Source of the DNA: an uncultured Bacteroidota bacterium
GTDB taxonomy: Bacteria > Bacteroidota > Bacteroidia > B-17B0 > Aurantibacillaceae
Direction: 5' to 3'
NCBI GenBank assembly: GCA_903834765.1
Contig: CAILKE010000060.1
Coordinates: forward strand, 1 to 36,981
Length of the DNA: 36,981 nt
How positions within the stretch are numbered: the first letter of the stretch is position 1; each line of letters starts with the position of its first letter. Position numbers and translations under genes: made by a program. The notes under the pieces are model-generated. The model was not told where the DNA came from and did not search any database. It worked only from the letters and a program-made list of their open reading frames with translations. Below are positions 23,837 through 32,900 of this stretch, piece after piece.

Positions 23837-24223
23837 ATGAAAACAATCATTACCATTTGCAGCTTGATGATCACATTAATTTGTGGCGCACAAACTAAAA
23901 TAGAAAACGTGGATGCTGCTACGTTTAAAAAATTAATTGATGAGAAAAAGTCTATCTTAATTGATTTGCGTACAGATGATGAATTAAAAACAAAGGGATT
24001 TATTAAAGGAGCCACGCAAATTGATTTTTTAGGAACGAATTCAGAAACAATTGTCTCTCGATTAGATAAGAAAAAAACGTATTTAGTTTATTGTGCAGGA
24101 GGCGGACGTAGCGGAGATTGCGCAGAGTTAATGAAAACGCAAGGATTTACACACGTAGTTAATTTAGCCAAGGGGTTTGATGATTGGAAGAAAAAAGGAT
24201 TTGATGTTGAATTGAAAAAATAG
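23837..24223 (+). CDS. Exported rhodanese-like protein, 128 aa
   Basis: A single rhodanese domain behind a signal peptide (MKTIITICSLMITLICGAQT). Seen are LIDLRTDDELKTKGFIKGATQIDF, the CDC25-like acidic start, and the active-site loop YCAGGGRSGDCA with the catalytic cysteine near residue 86. The ending is LAKGFDDWKKKGFDV. The domain is expected in the periplasm, where it may transfer sulfur to thiols or cyanide. It may deal with persulfides in connection with metal stress, but that is inferred only from the neighbouring metal transporters. It follows the CCC1-like gene by 12 bases, so it is probably the last gene of the metal operon. Confidence 0.85.
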   Translation: MKTIITICSLMITLICGAQTKIENVDAATFKKLIDEKKSILIDLRTDDELKTKGFIKGATQIDFLGTNSETIVSRLDKKKTYLVYCAGGGRSGDCAELMKTQGFTHVVNLAKGFDDWKKKGFDVELKK

Positions 24224-24272
24224 AAGTGTAAGATTTTAGTTTAGTATAACTGCATTTAAAATTATATACAGC

Positions 24273-25838
24273 ATGGTGAAAATATTTATATTCTTTTTTT
24301 GTTTTTTTTGTACTGCCTCTTTCGCGCAGTTCCAAAATATTTTAATAAGTACTTCTAATTCACCAGAAGAAGTTTCTATTGCTATAAATCCAAAAAACAC
24401 TAATCAACTTATTGCAGGTGCAAATCTTAACAATCAATACCGCAGCAATGATGGTGGATTAACATGGCAAACAAGCACACTTAGTTGCAATGCTTATAGT
24501 GTATATGGCGATCCTGTTTTGTTTTGGGATACTGCTAACGCAGCTTATTATATGCACTTATCTAATCCACCTGCATCAACCATCGGTGGAAGTTGGGTTG
24601 ATCGTATTGTTATTCAAAAGTCGACTAATGCGGGAGCAACTTATCCTCAATGTGTTGGTGTAGGTAAAAATGGAACTAAGGTTCAAGACAAAGCTTGGTA
24701 TGCAGTAAATCCAAATGATAATTCAATTCATATTACATGGACACAATTTGATGCTTACGAAAGTTCAGCACCTCAAGATAGTTCGGTAATTTTATATTCA
24801 AGATCAAATGATGGTGGTGTTAATTGGACAACACCGAAACGTATTTCCAAATTTGCCGGCAATTGTATGGATAACGATACAACAGTTGAAGGCGCAGTAC
24901 CAGCTATTGGTCCTAACAACGAAGTATATGTTACATGGAATGGCATCAATGGCTTACAATTTCAAAAATCGCTTGATGGCGGAAATACGTGGTTGCCTCA
25001 GGAAACACCCATTACAGCAACTCCCGGCGGTTGGGTGTATGATGTGAGCGGTGTTTACCGGTGTAATGGGTTGCCATTCACCATGTGCGATTTAAGTAAC
25101 GGTCCTCATAGAGGAACCATCTATGTGAATTGGAGTGATCAACGTGCAGGTGCAACAGACGTAGATGTTTTTACAATCAAATCTACGGATGGTGGAGTAA
25201 CCTGGTCTGCGCCAACACGCGTTAATGATGACGCTCCTGGCAAGCATCAATTTATGAGTTCGATGTGCATTGATCAGGTAACAGGTTATGTGTATGTGGT
25301 ATTTTACGATCGCCGTAATTTTTCGGGTAATGATTTTACGGATGTTTATGTGGCTGTATCAAAAGATGGCGGCGTGACTTATCAAAACTATAAAATTAAT
25401 CAAACATCGTTTAAACCAACTACAGGTGTGTTTTTTGGCGATTACATTGGCATTACGGCACATAACAATGTGGTGCGACCTATATGGATGCAATTAAATA
25501 GTGGACAGTTAAGTGTATACACTGCCATTATTAACGGCACATCTTTATCTTTAGAAACGATACAAGAACAGGTAGTGAAAAACATTTTAGTGCAACCTAA
25601 TCCTACAAAAAATGAAGCAACTGTTTCATTTAATCTGAAAAGTAAAAGTGCTGTAACTGCTCAATTAATAGGACAAGACGGCAAAGTGCTATCTGAATTG
25701 CTAGTTAACAAAACTTATAGTAAAGGCGCACATGAAGTTATCATTAATAAAGACAATTTAAAATTGAGTTCGGGTTTGTATTACTTGGTTTTCTTTGCCG
25801 ATAAAACAAGCAGTTATACTAAGTTAGTGTTCGAGTAA
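24273..25838 (+). CDS. Secreted Asp-box (BNR) beta-propeller protein with type IX sorting domain, 521 aa
   Basis: Signal peptide at 1-18 (ending ASFAQ). The body contains five Asp-box motifs: SNDGGLTW (about 58), SNDGGVNW (178), SLDGGNTW (234), STDGGVTW (302) and SKDGGVTY (365). This spacing is typical of sialidase-like six-bladed propellers. The catalytic sialidase set (arginine triad, nucleophilic tyrosine, RIP motif) is not recognisable, so activity is doubtful. The C-terminus (VQPNPTKNEATVSF to TKLVFE) is a type A type IX sorting domain. Predicted to be a surface or released protein. It starts 49 bases after the rhodanese gene but is probably separately controlled. Confidence 0.8.
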   Translation: MVKIFIFFFCFFCTASFAQFQNILISTSNSPEEVSIAINPKNTNQLIAGANLNNQYRSNDGGLTWQTSTLSCNAYSVYGDPVLFWDTANAAYYMHLSNPPASTIGGSWVDRIVIQKSTNAGATYPQCVGVGKNGTKVQDKAWYAVNPNDNSIHITWTQFDAYESSAPQDSSVILYSRSNDGGVNWTTPKRISKFAGNCMDNDTTVEGAVPAIGPNNEVYVTWNGINGLQFQKSLDGGNTWLPQETPITATPGGWVYDVSGVYRCNGLPFTMCDLSNGPHRGTIYVNWSDQRAGATDVDVFTIKSTDGGVTWSAPTRVNDDAPGKHQFMSSMCIDQVTGYVYVVFYDRRNFSGNDFTDVYVAVSKDGGVTYQNYKINQTSFKPTTGVFFGDYIGITAHNNVVRPIWMQLNSGQLSVYTAIINGTSLSLETIQEQVVKNILVQPNPTKNEATVSFNLKSKSAVTAQLIGQDGKVLSELLVNKTYSKGAHEVIINKDNLKLSSGLYYLVFFADKTSSYTKLVFE

Positions 25839-25957
25839 TTTTTATGTATGCAAATAATTATACATCATCAAGGAAACACTAGTAATTGCCTCATTCCAAA
25901 AATCTGATTGAAAGTGTGAATGTGGATTTACTCTCAAAAATAATAACTGATTTAAAT

Positions 25958-25989
25958 AAAAATGCCAACTGAAAGTTGGCATTTTTTTA
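25958..25989 (+). terminator. Rho-independent terminator
   Basis: AATGCCAACT (25961-25970) and AGTTGGCATT (25974-25983) form a perfect ten-base stem with a GAA loop, followed by a run of T residues. It lies between convergent genes and can serve the plus-strand Asp-box gene and, with its leading A-run, the minus-strand lipoprotein. Confidence 0.88.
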
Positions 25990-26022
25990 AACTTATCACT
26001 ACTCTGTTTTTACAGGTTTAGA

Positions 26023-26217
26023 TTATTTAATTGTGCAAATTTCTGAACCGCCTTGATAAGTATTACATGTTGCTTGTGCTGATGATTTTGTATCGCGAAG
26101 ACTAATAACATCAGTCACTCTTCCTTGCGTATCAACACATTCACAAGTATAATCTTTTTTGCAAGAAGCAACTGAAATTGATACGAAAGCAATTGCTAAT
26201 AAGGTCATTTTTTTCAT
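26023..26217 (-). CDS. Small lipoprotein, 64 aa
   Basis: A hypothetical lipoprotein. MKKMTLLAIAFVSISVASC is a signal ending in the lipobox VASC, so Cys19 should be acylated; KK follows. The mature part has four further cysteines (YTCECV, ATCNTY, EICTIK), probably two disulfide bonds. Bacteroidota carry many such short cysteine-containing lipoproteins without known function. A good promoter lies upstream, so it is transcribed alone, and the terminator at 25958-25989 follows its stop. No partner is suggested by the neighbourhood. Confidence 0.75.
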   Translation of the reverse strand: MKKMTLLAIAFVSISVASCKKDYTCECVDTQGRVTDVISLRDTKSSAQATCNTYQGGSEICTIK

Positions 26218-26238
26218 AGTTTTACTTTATAGTTTACT

Positions 26239-26267
26239 CAAATGTATTGATTTTTTTTGAAATGCAA
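26239..26267 (-). promoter_or_regulatory. Bacteroidota-type promoter of the small lipoprotein gene
   Basis: On the minus strand TTG (26265-26267) stands 18 bases before TACATTTG (26239-26246), which matches the -7 consensus TAnnTTTG exactly. The start codon follows 21 bases further on. Confidence 0.6.
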
Positions 26268-26333
26268 TGTTAAGTTGAGTAAGCTTTATTAATAATTTAT
26301 TCTAAATTAATAATAAATGAGTAGGTCGTATTA

Positions 26334-27377
26334 CTAAGTCGTTTTTCCTTGGCTCTTCATTGTTAAATTAGCAATGCGGTAGAGTAGGCGGGAAGCCACA
26401 TTGGCATTCCATTCATCTTCTCCGCCAACTTCATTAATATCAAAGGCTATAATTTTTTTACCGGATGCCACTACTTGTTCTATTAAGTAAAGTACTTGGT
26501 CGGTTTCAAAACCACCGGCTACAGGCGTTCCGGTGCCAGGACATAATTTCGGGTCTAAGCCATCAATATCAAAACTTAAATATATATTTTGTGGCAATTC
26601 TTTTACAATGTTTTCGCAGATGGTATGCCAGGTTGTTCCTTGGTATTGTTGTTGTTTAATATCTCTGTCGAAAAATGTTTTTATGCGGCCGTTAGAGTTA
26701 TTAATTAAATCCAATTCAGCTTCGCAATAATCTCTGATACCAACTTGTACTAATTTTTTGACATTATATAATTTCAATGCGTTGTACATGATAGATGCAT
26801 GAGAAAATTCAAAACCTTCGTAAGCCACGCGTAAATCGGCATGCGCATCAATTTGTAAAATCGCAAATTCGCCCACGTGCTCGCTTAAGGCCTCCATCAT
26901 GCCAAGTGGCGTAGAGTGGTCACCGCCAATTAAGCCAACGGTTTTATTTAATTTTAAAAAATGCAATACGCGTTTTTTCACCCAGGCATTCATTTCAGCA
27001 CAGGCATTATTCACGTCTTCTATTTCCGAAATATCAGTTGAGCTTTCTCCATTACATTGTCTGTCAATAATAACTTCTGCAACGGGACGGTACGTTTCAC
27101 TTTTCTCTCTAAGCTCTTCGTTGATGTCATCCATTGCTATTCCTAGCTTCCAGGCATCTTTCACTATAGGGTCGTATAGATCAACTTGAAAAGACGCATC
27201 AAATATTTGTTGAGGCCCGTCAATGGTACCACCACCATAACTCACGGTTACTTCCCAAGGCACAGGTATAAGCACGGTTTCCGATTCGGATGTTGTAAAA
27301 GGTAATCCAAACATGTTTGCGTTAATATCGCCAACGCTGTTTGCATCAAAGTTCTTTATTTTTTCTTGTTTGTTCAT
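26334..27377 (-). CDS. Ureohydrolase (agmatinase/arginase/formimidoylglutamase family), 347 aa
   Basis: A binuclear manganese hydrolase cleaving a guanidino or formimino group. All metal motifs are present: GGDHS (His154), DAHADLR (Asp177, His179, Asp181) and SFDIDGLDP (Asp270, Asp272). The protein has an early IPVPWEVTVSYGGGT block, and the acidic insertion at about 110-125 is seen in the Bacteroidota version of this family. The substrate (agmatine, arginine or formimidoylglutamate) cannot be fixed from motifs alone, so I give no symbol. It lies 70 bases behind the PfkB gene on the same strand, with a terminator between, so it is probably transcribed on its own. Confidence 0.85.
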   Translation of the reverse strand: MNKQEKIKNFDANSVGDINANMFGLPFTTSESETVLIPVPWEVTVSYGGGTIDGPQQIFDASFQVDLYDPIVKDAWKLGIAMDDINEELREKSETYRPVAEVIIDRQCNGESSTDISEIEDVNNACAEMNAWVKKRVLHFLKLNKTVGLIGGDHSTPLGMMEALSEHVGEFAILQIDAHADLRVAYEGFEFSHASIMYNALKLYNVKKLVQVGIRDYCEAELDLINNSNGRIKTFFDRDIKQQQYQGTTWHTICENIVKELPQNIYLSFDIDGLDPKLCPGTGTPVAGGFETDQVLYLIEQVVASGKKIIAFDINEVGGEDEWNANVASRLLYRIANLTMKSQGKTT

Positions 27378-27395
27378 GCTTGTTAGTATTTACGT

Positions 27396-27430
27396 TTAAA
27401 AAAAGCCATACGAATGCTCGTATGGCTTTG
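27396..27430 (-). terminator. Rho-independent terminator of the PfkB gene
   Basis: AAAGCCATACGA (27402-27413) and TCGTATGGCTTT (27418-27429) form a perfect twelve-base stem with a four-base loop. On the minus strand the stem ends in a run of T. It closes transcription of the sugar kinase before the ureohydrolase. Confidence 0.85.
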
Positions 27431-27447
27431 TAATAGTATGTATTTAA

Positions 27448-28371
27448 TTACACTAAAGAAATATCAAATTGCACTAAGTCAACAAATTCTTGAACGCGTT
27501 CATCAACATCTTTTTGTGATAAACCAATTAAACGCTCTGTTCCAAATTTCTCAACGGTGAAACTTGCCATAGCTGAACCGAAAATAATAGCTCGTTTCAT
27601 GTTTTCAAAGCTGATGTCTTTTGTTTTAGCAAGGTATCCAATGAAACCGCCTGCAAAGCTATCGCCTGCGCCAGTTGGGTCAAAAACGTCTTCTAAAGGC
27701 AAAGCGGGCGCGAAGAATACTTCTTTTTTATTAAATAATAAAGCGCCATGTTCTCCTTTTTTAATGACTAATGCTTTTGGGCCCATTGCTAATATTTTTT
27801 GAGCAGCTTTTACTAATGAGTATTCCCCCGATAATTGGCGCGCTTCAGAATCATTAATAGTTAACACATCAATTCCTTTAATGGTTTCTAATAATTCAGG
27901 CATTGCAATGTCCATCCAAAAGTTCATGGTATCTAATACTATTAATTTTGGGCGAGTAGTTAATTGAGAAAGTACTTTTTGTTGAACATTAGGCATTAAA
28001 TTACCTAACATTAAAAACTCACAGTTTTTAGACGATTCAGGAACAATAGGATCAAAATCAGCCAAAACATTTAATTGGGTGTCTAAAGTATCACGAGAAT
28101 TCATGTCATTATGGTAACGGCCACTCCAAAAGAAAGATTTTTCGCCTTGTTTTATCTGTAAACCGCTTAAATCAACACCGTGTCCCTTTAAGGTATTCAT
28201 AAAATCTTGAGGGAAATCATCTCCAACAACAGATACTAAACTGATATCTTGGGTAAAATAAGAAGATGCCAAAGCTATGTAACTAGCTGCTCCGCCTACG
28301 ATTTTATCGGTTTTTCCGAAAGGAGTTTCAATAGCATCAAATGCTACGGTACCTACAACTAAAAGACTCAT
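27448..28371 (-). CDS. PfkB-family sugar/nucleoside kinase, 307 aa
   Basis: A ribokinase-fold kinase. N-terminal VVGTVAFDAIETPFG and GGAASYIALASSYF give the first PfkB signature region, and VSVVGDDFPQDF follows. The second signature DPTGAGDSFAGGFIG carries the catalytic base Asp237 within GAGD. Length is normal. The family phosphorylates ribose, fructose, adenosine and other substrates; this subgroup is widespread and conserved in Bacteroidota without a settled substrate, so I leave the symbol blank. A -7-like element (TATATTTG) lies upstream, back to back with the tRNA-Asn promoter. A strong terminator follows the stop. Confidence 0.85.
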   Translation of the reverse strand: MSLLVVGTVAFDAIETPFGKTDKIVGGAASYIALASSYFTQDISLVSVVGDDFPQDFMNTLKGHGVDLSGLQIKQGEKSFFWSGRYHNDMNSRDTLDTQLNVLADFDPIVPESSKNCEFLMLGNLMPNVQQKVLSQLTTRPKLIVLDTMNFWMDIAMPELLETIKGIDVLTINDSEARQLSGEYSLVKAAQKILAMGPKALVIKKGEHGALLFNKKEVFFAPALPLEDVFDPTGAGDSFAGGFIGYLAKTKDISFENMKRAIIFGSAMASFTVEKFGTERLIGLSQKDVDERVQEFVDLVQFDISLV

Positions 28372-28395
28372 AATTAAAAGATTAAAATATTTTCA

Positions 28396-28403
28396 CAAAT
28401 ATA
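28396..28403 (-). promoter_or_regulatory. -7-like element of the PfkB gene
   Basis: Minus strand TATATTTG matches TAnnTTTG, 24 bases before the ATG at 28371. No TTG at the right distance. It directly abuts the -33 box of the tRNA-Asn promoter on the other strand, so the two promoters are divergent and overlapping. Confidence 0.45.
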
Positions 28404-28434
28404 TTGTTTATTTACAAAATAGATATTAAATTTG
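28404..28434 (+). promoter_or_regulatory. Promoter of tRNA-Asn
   Basis: TTG (28404-28406), 20 bases, TAAATTTG (28427-28434): a full match to the Bacteroidota primary sigma consensus. The tRNA begins 22 bases downstream of the -7 box. Confidence 0.75.
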
Positions 28435-28456
28435 CCCTCCTTTATAGGGAAAAGAT

Positions 28457-28530
28457 TCCTTCTTAGCTCAGCTGGTTAGAGCACATGACTGTTAATCATG
28501 GGGTCCCTGGTTCGAGCCCAGGAGAGGGAG
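28457..28530 (+). tRNA. tRNA-Asn (anticodon GUU)
   Basis: A full cloverleaf can be drawn: acceptor TCCTTCT (28457-28463) with AGAGGGA (28523-28529, one G-T pair), D arm GCTC/GAGC, anticodon stem CATGA/TCATG with loop CTGTTAA giving GTT, variable GGGTC, and T arm CCTGG/CCAGG with TTCGAGC loop. The discriminator is G at 28530. CCA is not encoded. It has its own promoter and a strong terminator, so it is a single-gene transcript. Confidence 0.96.
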
Positions 28531-28531
28531 C

Positions 28532-28560
28532 AAAAGCCACCAATGTCGGGTGGCTTTTTT
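28532..28560 (+). terminator. Terminator after tRNA-Asn
   Basis: AAAAGCCACC (28532-28541) pairs with GGTGGCTTTT (28549-28558) around AATGTCG, followed by T residues. Confidence 0.85.
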
Positions 28561-28798
28561 GTTTTTAAAAACTTTTTAATTAGTTTTCTAAACAAAAAGC
28601 ACTTATTTTCTGCAAATATCCTGCAAATGTTTTTATAGAGAAGAGCCAATTTTTAAAAAATAGCAACACTCAATTTAGCATTAGATCAAAGAAGAGAATC
28701 TATAGCTTTTTGTTTTTAAAAACTTTTTCTGCACTATAAATTAGTCAAAAAGGATATTAACCGTGCGAAATCCGTGCACATTTTTTTATAGAGAAGAG
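28553..28798. repeat. Imperfect duplicated block (about 153-bp period) behind tRNA-Asn
   Basis: Two markers recur at nearly the same distance. GTTTTTAAAAACTTTTT is at 28561-28577 and again at 28712-28728. TTTTTATAGAGAAGAG is at 28630-28645 and again at 28783-28798. The sequence between them has diverged, but each copy carries a doubled short motif just before the second marker: CTGCAAATATCCTGCAAAT in copy 1 and CCGTGCGAAATCCGTGCAC in copy 2. The rest, to 28938, is plain AT-rich sequence. Such duplicated blocks next to a tRNA 3' end suggest an old integration site. Confidence 0.6.
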
Positions 28799-28938
28799 TA
28801 AGCAGAAAAGGAGGAAAATAAATTATTAAAGTCACCCATTTGTGTTTCTTGATGTGAAAATTAAAGAGGTTTTAGTTTATAATTAAAGATTAAGAAACCA
28901 TTGACAACTAATTAATAAAACTTCATAAGTTCATCAAT
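28571..28938. other. Gene-free stretch between tRNA-Asn and the PorP/SprF gene
   Basis: Holds the duplicated block to 28798. The remaining 140 bases are AT-rich, with no terminator that I can support for the minus-strand genes ending at 28939. Confidence 0.45.
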
Positions 28939-29946
28939 TTAAAACAAAGGCAATATCCCACTCTTATTTTTTCCTTTAAAGGTATAAATTAAAGAAAACT
29001 CAAGGCCCTTATTTCTGTAATCTTTTAAATAATTAGTCACTAAACAATAACTAGTCCTAAATGATACTTCTTTATAACCTATGCCTAATTGAAATATTAT
29101 GGCATTTTTATTTCTCCAATTAAAACCAATAATTGGCTCAAATGAGCTGCCTTTAATTTTATAAAAAAGCAACATGCCAATGTTTGTCTCATTTGCTTTA
29201 GCTTGATTCATGTATAAAATTTGAGGCATCAAACTTAATTCTTCATTAATTTTATACTTAATGCCGCAGTGAAAATTAAATTTTATTGGAGTTGAACTAT
29301 ACTGTCCAATAAAACTTTCATTAGGTTTATTAAGATGATAAATGGCTGCGCCTCCAAAAAAAGACAATCGTTTATTTTTTAATGTTGTTCTGTAATAAAC
29401 ACCGAAATTTAAATCAAACTGATAATAACTTTCTTTAACAAATGTTTCACCACTGGAAATATTCCTATCAAACCCATCTAAAGAAGTTCCCGTATATTGC
29501 GTATCATAAGTAGAATTTTGTGGATGAATGCTCTTGTTTAAAAACCCCATTTGCAAGCCAACAGAAAAATTTTGTTGTCGCTCGTTTTCTTTAACGTCGT
29601 TAATTAACTTATAGGATCCAGCAATTAAAAAATTAAGCGTATTAAATGTTCCATCCGAACTATTGTTGTTATTAATAAACTCACCAATAGAAAATCGAGA
29701 ATTTAAAGTTGCATCAAGGCCTGAGGCAAAACTGCGATATGACCCAGGAGTATTTGTGTACCTCGCCATTTGATCTCTATAGTTGAAATTCAGCTTAACT
29801 CCTTTATATTCATCCATGCGTTCTCCAGTTAAAGCAGGGTTCAAGTAACCGGGATTAGCATCAAATTGGGCGTAATGAAAATCTTGTGAAAAACTTAACT
29901 TCAAAACAAAAACCACCAGTGCTACTATTGTTATATATCTATTCAT
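28939..29946 (-). CDS. PorP/SprF-family type IX outer-membrane protein, 335 aa
   Basis: An outer-membrane beta-barrel linked to type IX secretion and gliding. It has a signal peptide (about 1-20, ending SFSQ), followed at once by the family hallmark DFHYAQFDANPGYLNPALTGE. The barrel strands alternate to the end (GLEFSLIYTF), with family blocks SVGLQMGFLNKSI near 126-138 and FFGGAAIYHLNKPNESF near 196-212. In the family each PorP/SprF paralogue commonly stands behind a large type B secreted protein and is needed for that protein's surface attachment. Here it begins six bases after the stop of the nine-PKD protein, which fits that pairing exactly. Confidence 0.9.
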   Translation of the reverse strand: MNRYITIVALVVFVLKLSFSQDFHYAQFDANPGYLNPALTGERMDEYKGVKLNFNYRDQMARYTNTPGSYRSFASGLDATLNSRFSIGEFINNNNSSDGTFNTLNFLIAGSYKLINDVKENERQQNFSVGLQMGFLNKSIHPQNSTYDTQYTGTSLDGFDRNISSGETFVKESYYQFDLNFGVYYRTTLKNKRLSFFGGAAIYHLNKPNESFIGQYSSTPIKFNFHCGIKYKINEELSLMPQILYMNQAKANETNIGMLLFYKIKGSSFEPIIGFNWRNKNAIIFQLGIGYKEVSFRTSYCLVTNYLKDYRNKGLEFSLIYTFKGKNKSGILPLF

Positions 29947-29952
29947 TTTTAT

Positions 29953-32900
29953 TTATCTAATTAGTTTTACGACTCCATAAAGGTTAACAATTTTGTTTTC
30001 AATGGTTGTGCCTTTTAATGTGTATTCATATGTTCCAGTAGGCTGATTATCGCCTTTAAATTTACCATCCCAGCCATCGTTCTGAGATGATGATGAAAAT
30101 ATTAAATTTCCCCATTCATTAAATATTCTAAATTCCATGTCTTGAAATGGTCCACCTTTGACTTTTAATATATCGTTAATGTTATCGCTATTTGGCGTAA
30201 ATGCAGAAGGAACAGCAACTATATCTGACGCCTTAATGTATATATCATCACAGAATTTACTAGAACAAACATTGCCGTTATAAGCGGTAAGGCAAACTTC
30301 ATAAATCCCAATGTCTGTATAATTATGGCTCGGATTATTTACATTACTGTTTTGACCATCTCCAAAAAACCATTCACTGCTTGTATAATTAGTAGAAGCG
30401 TTTGAAAATGAAATGACTGCATTAGGTAGGTTAACAGTGTTACTAGAAACTGTAAATAATGCGGTCGGTGAATTAATTATTGAAATGTAATTTATTTTTT
30501 CGAGTGAATCAGAGCAACCACCTGGCTCCGACACAATAAGTTTTACAGTATAATTACCTGCAACAGAATATGAATGCGAAGGATTGAGTAAGTTTGAAAT
30601 TGAATTATCGCCAAAGTACCAAACATTAGATGACGCAATAGAGGCAGTAGATTGATTAGTGAAATTAATTAAAGCGGGAGAACAACCGACTAAAGAATCT
30701 GCCATAAATTGAACCAGAGGCTTATCATTAATTGTAACAGATTTTGTTATTGAACTACTGCAACCAAAACTATTAAACACCACTAAAGTAACACTAAAGT
30801 TTCCCGAAGTTGAATACACATGACTTGGACTTTGAGTAATACTTGAATTACCGTCACCAAAATTCCAGTTCCAAGAATTTATTAATCCCGACGAATTATC
30901 CGTAAAACTCGAAACAGAATTTAAACATGAACTCGTAACTGAAAAATTAGCAATTGGGGAAGGGTTTACAACTATATAGCCAGTCTTAATAAGAGAGTCA
31001 TTACAACCAGATGGACTAGTTACGTAAAGTTTAACTGTATAGCTACCATTTGATGTATATATATGTGTAGGATTTTGTTGACTTGAAGTTGCATTATCTC
31101 CAAAGTTCCATAGATAAGTTGATCCCGATGAAGTAGAGGTTGATAAATCATTAAAATTTAATGATAATGGAGCACAACCGGAAGAAACACTTGCACTGAA
31201 TTGTACAATTGGCTTCGCATCAATTAAAACAGTTTGTGTGCTGCTAGATTGGCATCCACTACTCGATGTCGCAGTCAAATTTACAACATAACTACCTGCA
31301 ACCGAATATGAATAAATTGGATTTTGAGTGCTATTAGAATTTCCATCTCCAAAGCTCCAACTCCAAGATGTAATTGTTCCAGATGGTATTGAAGTATTGT
31401 TAATGAAATTTATAGTTGAATTAACACAATTATTAGATGCAGAAAAATTTGTAATTGGTAAATCATAAATTGATATATATGATGGTTTAATTAAAGAATC
31501 TATACAACCATTGGCCGTGGTGACAATTAATTTTACAGTATATGTCCCGGCGTTGGAATAAATATGGTTTGGATTTTGAATTGAAGATGTTCCTCCGTCA
31601 CCAAATTGCCATATATATTGTGATCCGGCAATGGGTGATGATGCATTTAAAAAATTAACAGTTTGAGTTGAACAACCAAGTAAAGTATCTCCTGAAAATT
31701 GAACAGTTGGATTGATAGTAACATTAACAATTTGAGTTGCCGTGCCACTGCAACCTAGGGCACTAGAGCTAACTAAGGTAACAGTATAAACACCAGGTGT
31801 TGTATAGGTATAACTTGGACTTTGAATATTGCTGCTGTTTCCATCTCCAAAATCCCAATTCCAAGAAGTAATTATTCCTGTTGCATAAGATGATGTATTA
31901 CTAAAACTCAAAGTAGATCCAAAACAACTATTTGTAGAACTTGCAACGAAGCTAGCTACTGGCTTATCCAACACAACGGCGAAAGTAGATGTGTTTGCAC
32001 ATGAAGCAGAGGAAATCGATGTTAATGAAACTGTATATGTGCCACCAGAATTGTAATGATGCGATGGACTAATTACGCTACTTACCCCTAAATCACCAAA
32101 GTCCCATATTGAATTAGAAATTGTGCCAAGACCTATTGACGATAAATTTGTGAAATAAACAGAATCTTTTAAGCAGTCTAATGTATATGAAAAACTAGAA
32201 ATAGGTGGGGATTCTATAACTAGTTGTTTTGTTATAGTATCCATGCATCCTGAGCTCTCAGCAACAATTAATGATGCAGTATATGTCCCCGAAACGGAAT
32301 AAGTTAATATTGGATTTTGAACAGTAGAACTTTGTCCATTGCCAAAATTCCATTCCCAAGATGCAATAGTTCCACTAGGCACTGTTGACATATCTGTAAA
32401 TTGAATAATATTATTTGAACATAAAGCTCCATTATTAAATTGAGCAGTTGGTTTATTTGTTGCATCAAGACTAGTGAATTTATATGAGCAAATAACTCCA
32501 TTTAATAATGCAAGAGGACCATAAAAATCACTAGAATTTAGTTGAAAATAACAGGAGGTTTTAAATTTAAATCTATAATATGCAAGTGTGATATTTGGAG
32601 TTATGGTTGAACTAACATTTGCAATATAAGCTCCATATACCAAATACATATCGGTTGTACTTCTATAATTACTAATTGATGATAAATATCCAGGAATGGC
32701 ATCATTAATTATAAAATAAGTCAGTTTTGATTGATTGAATTGAAATTGAATATCTAATGCAGTAATTGGCTGTGTTGACTTAACATAGAGGGGAATATCA
32801 ATATAACTTGAGTCACTAGAAAAAATAGTCTTTACTGCGTTCTTTAAATCAACGACAATTGTATCATTTACTCCAATTAATAATTTAGAATTTTCAAATT

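Noticed and set aside
24273-25838. Functional sialidase
   Set aside because: Asp-boxes alone are not diagnostic; the catalytic residues could not be found.
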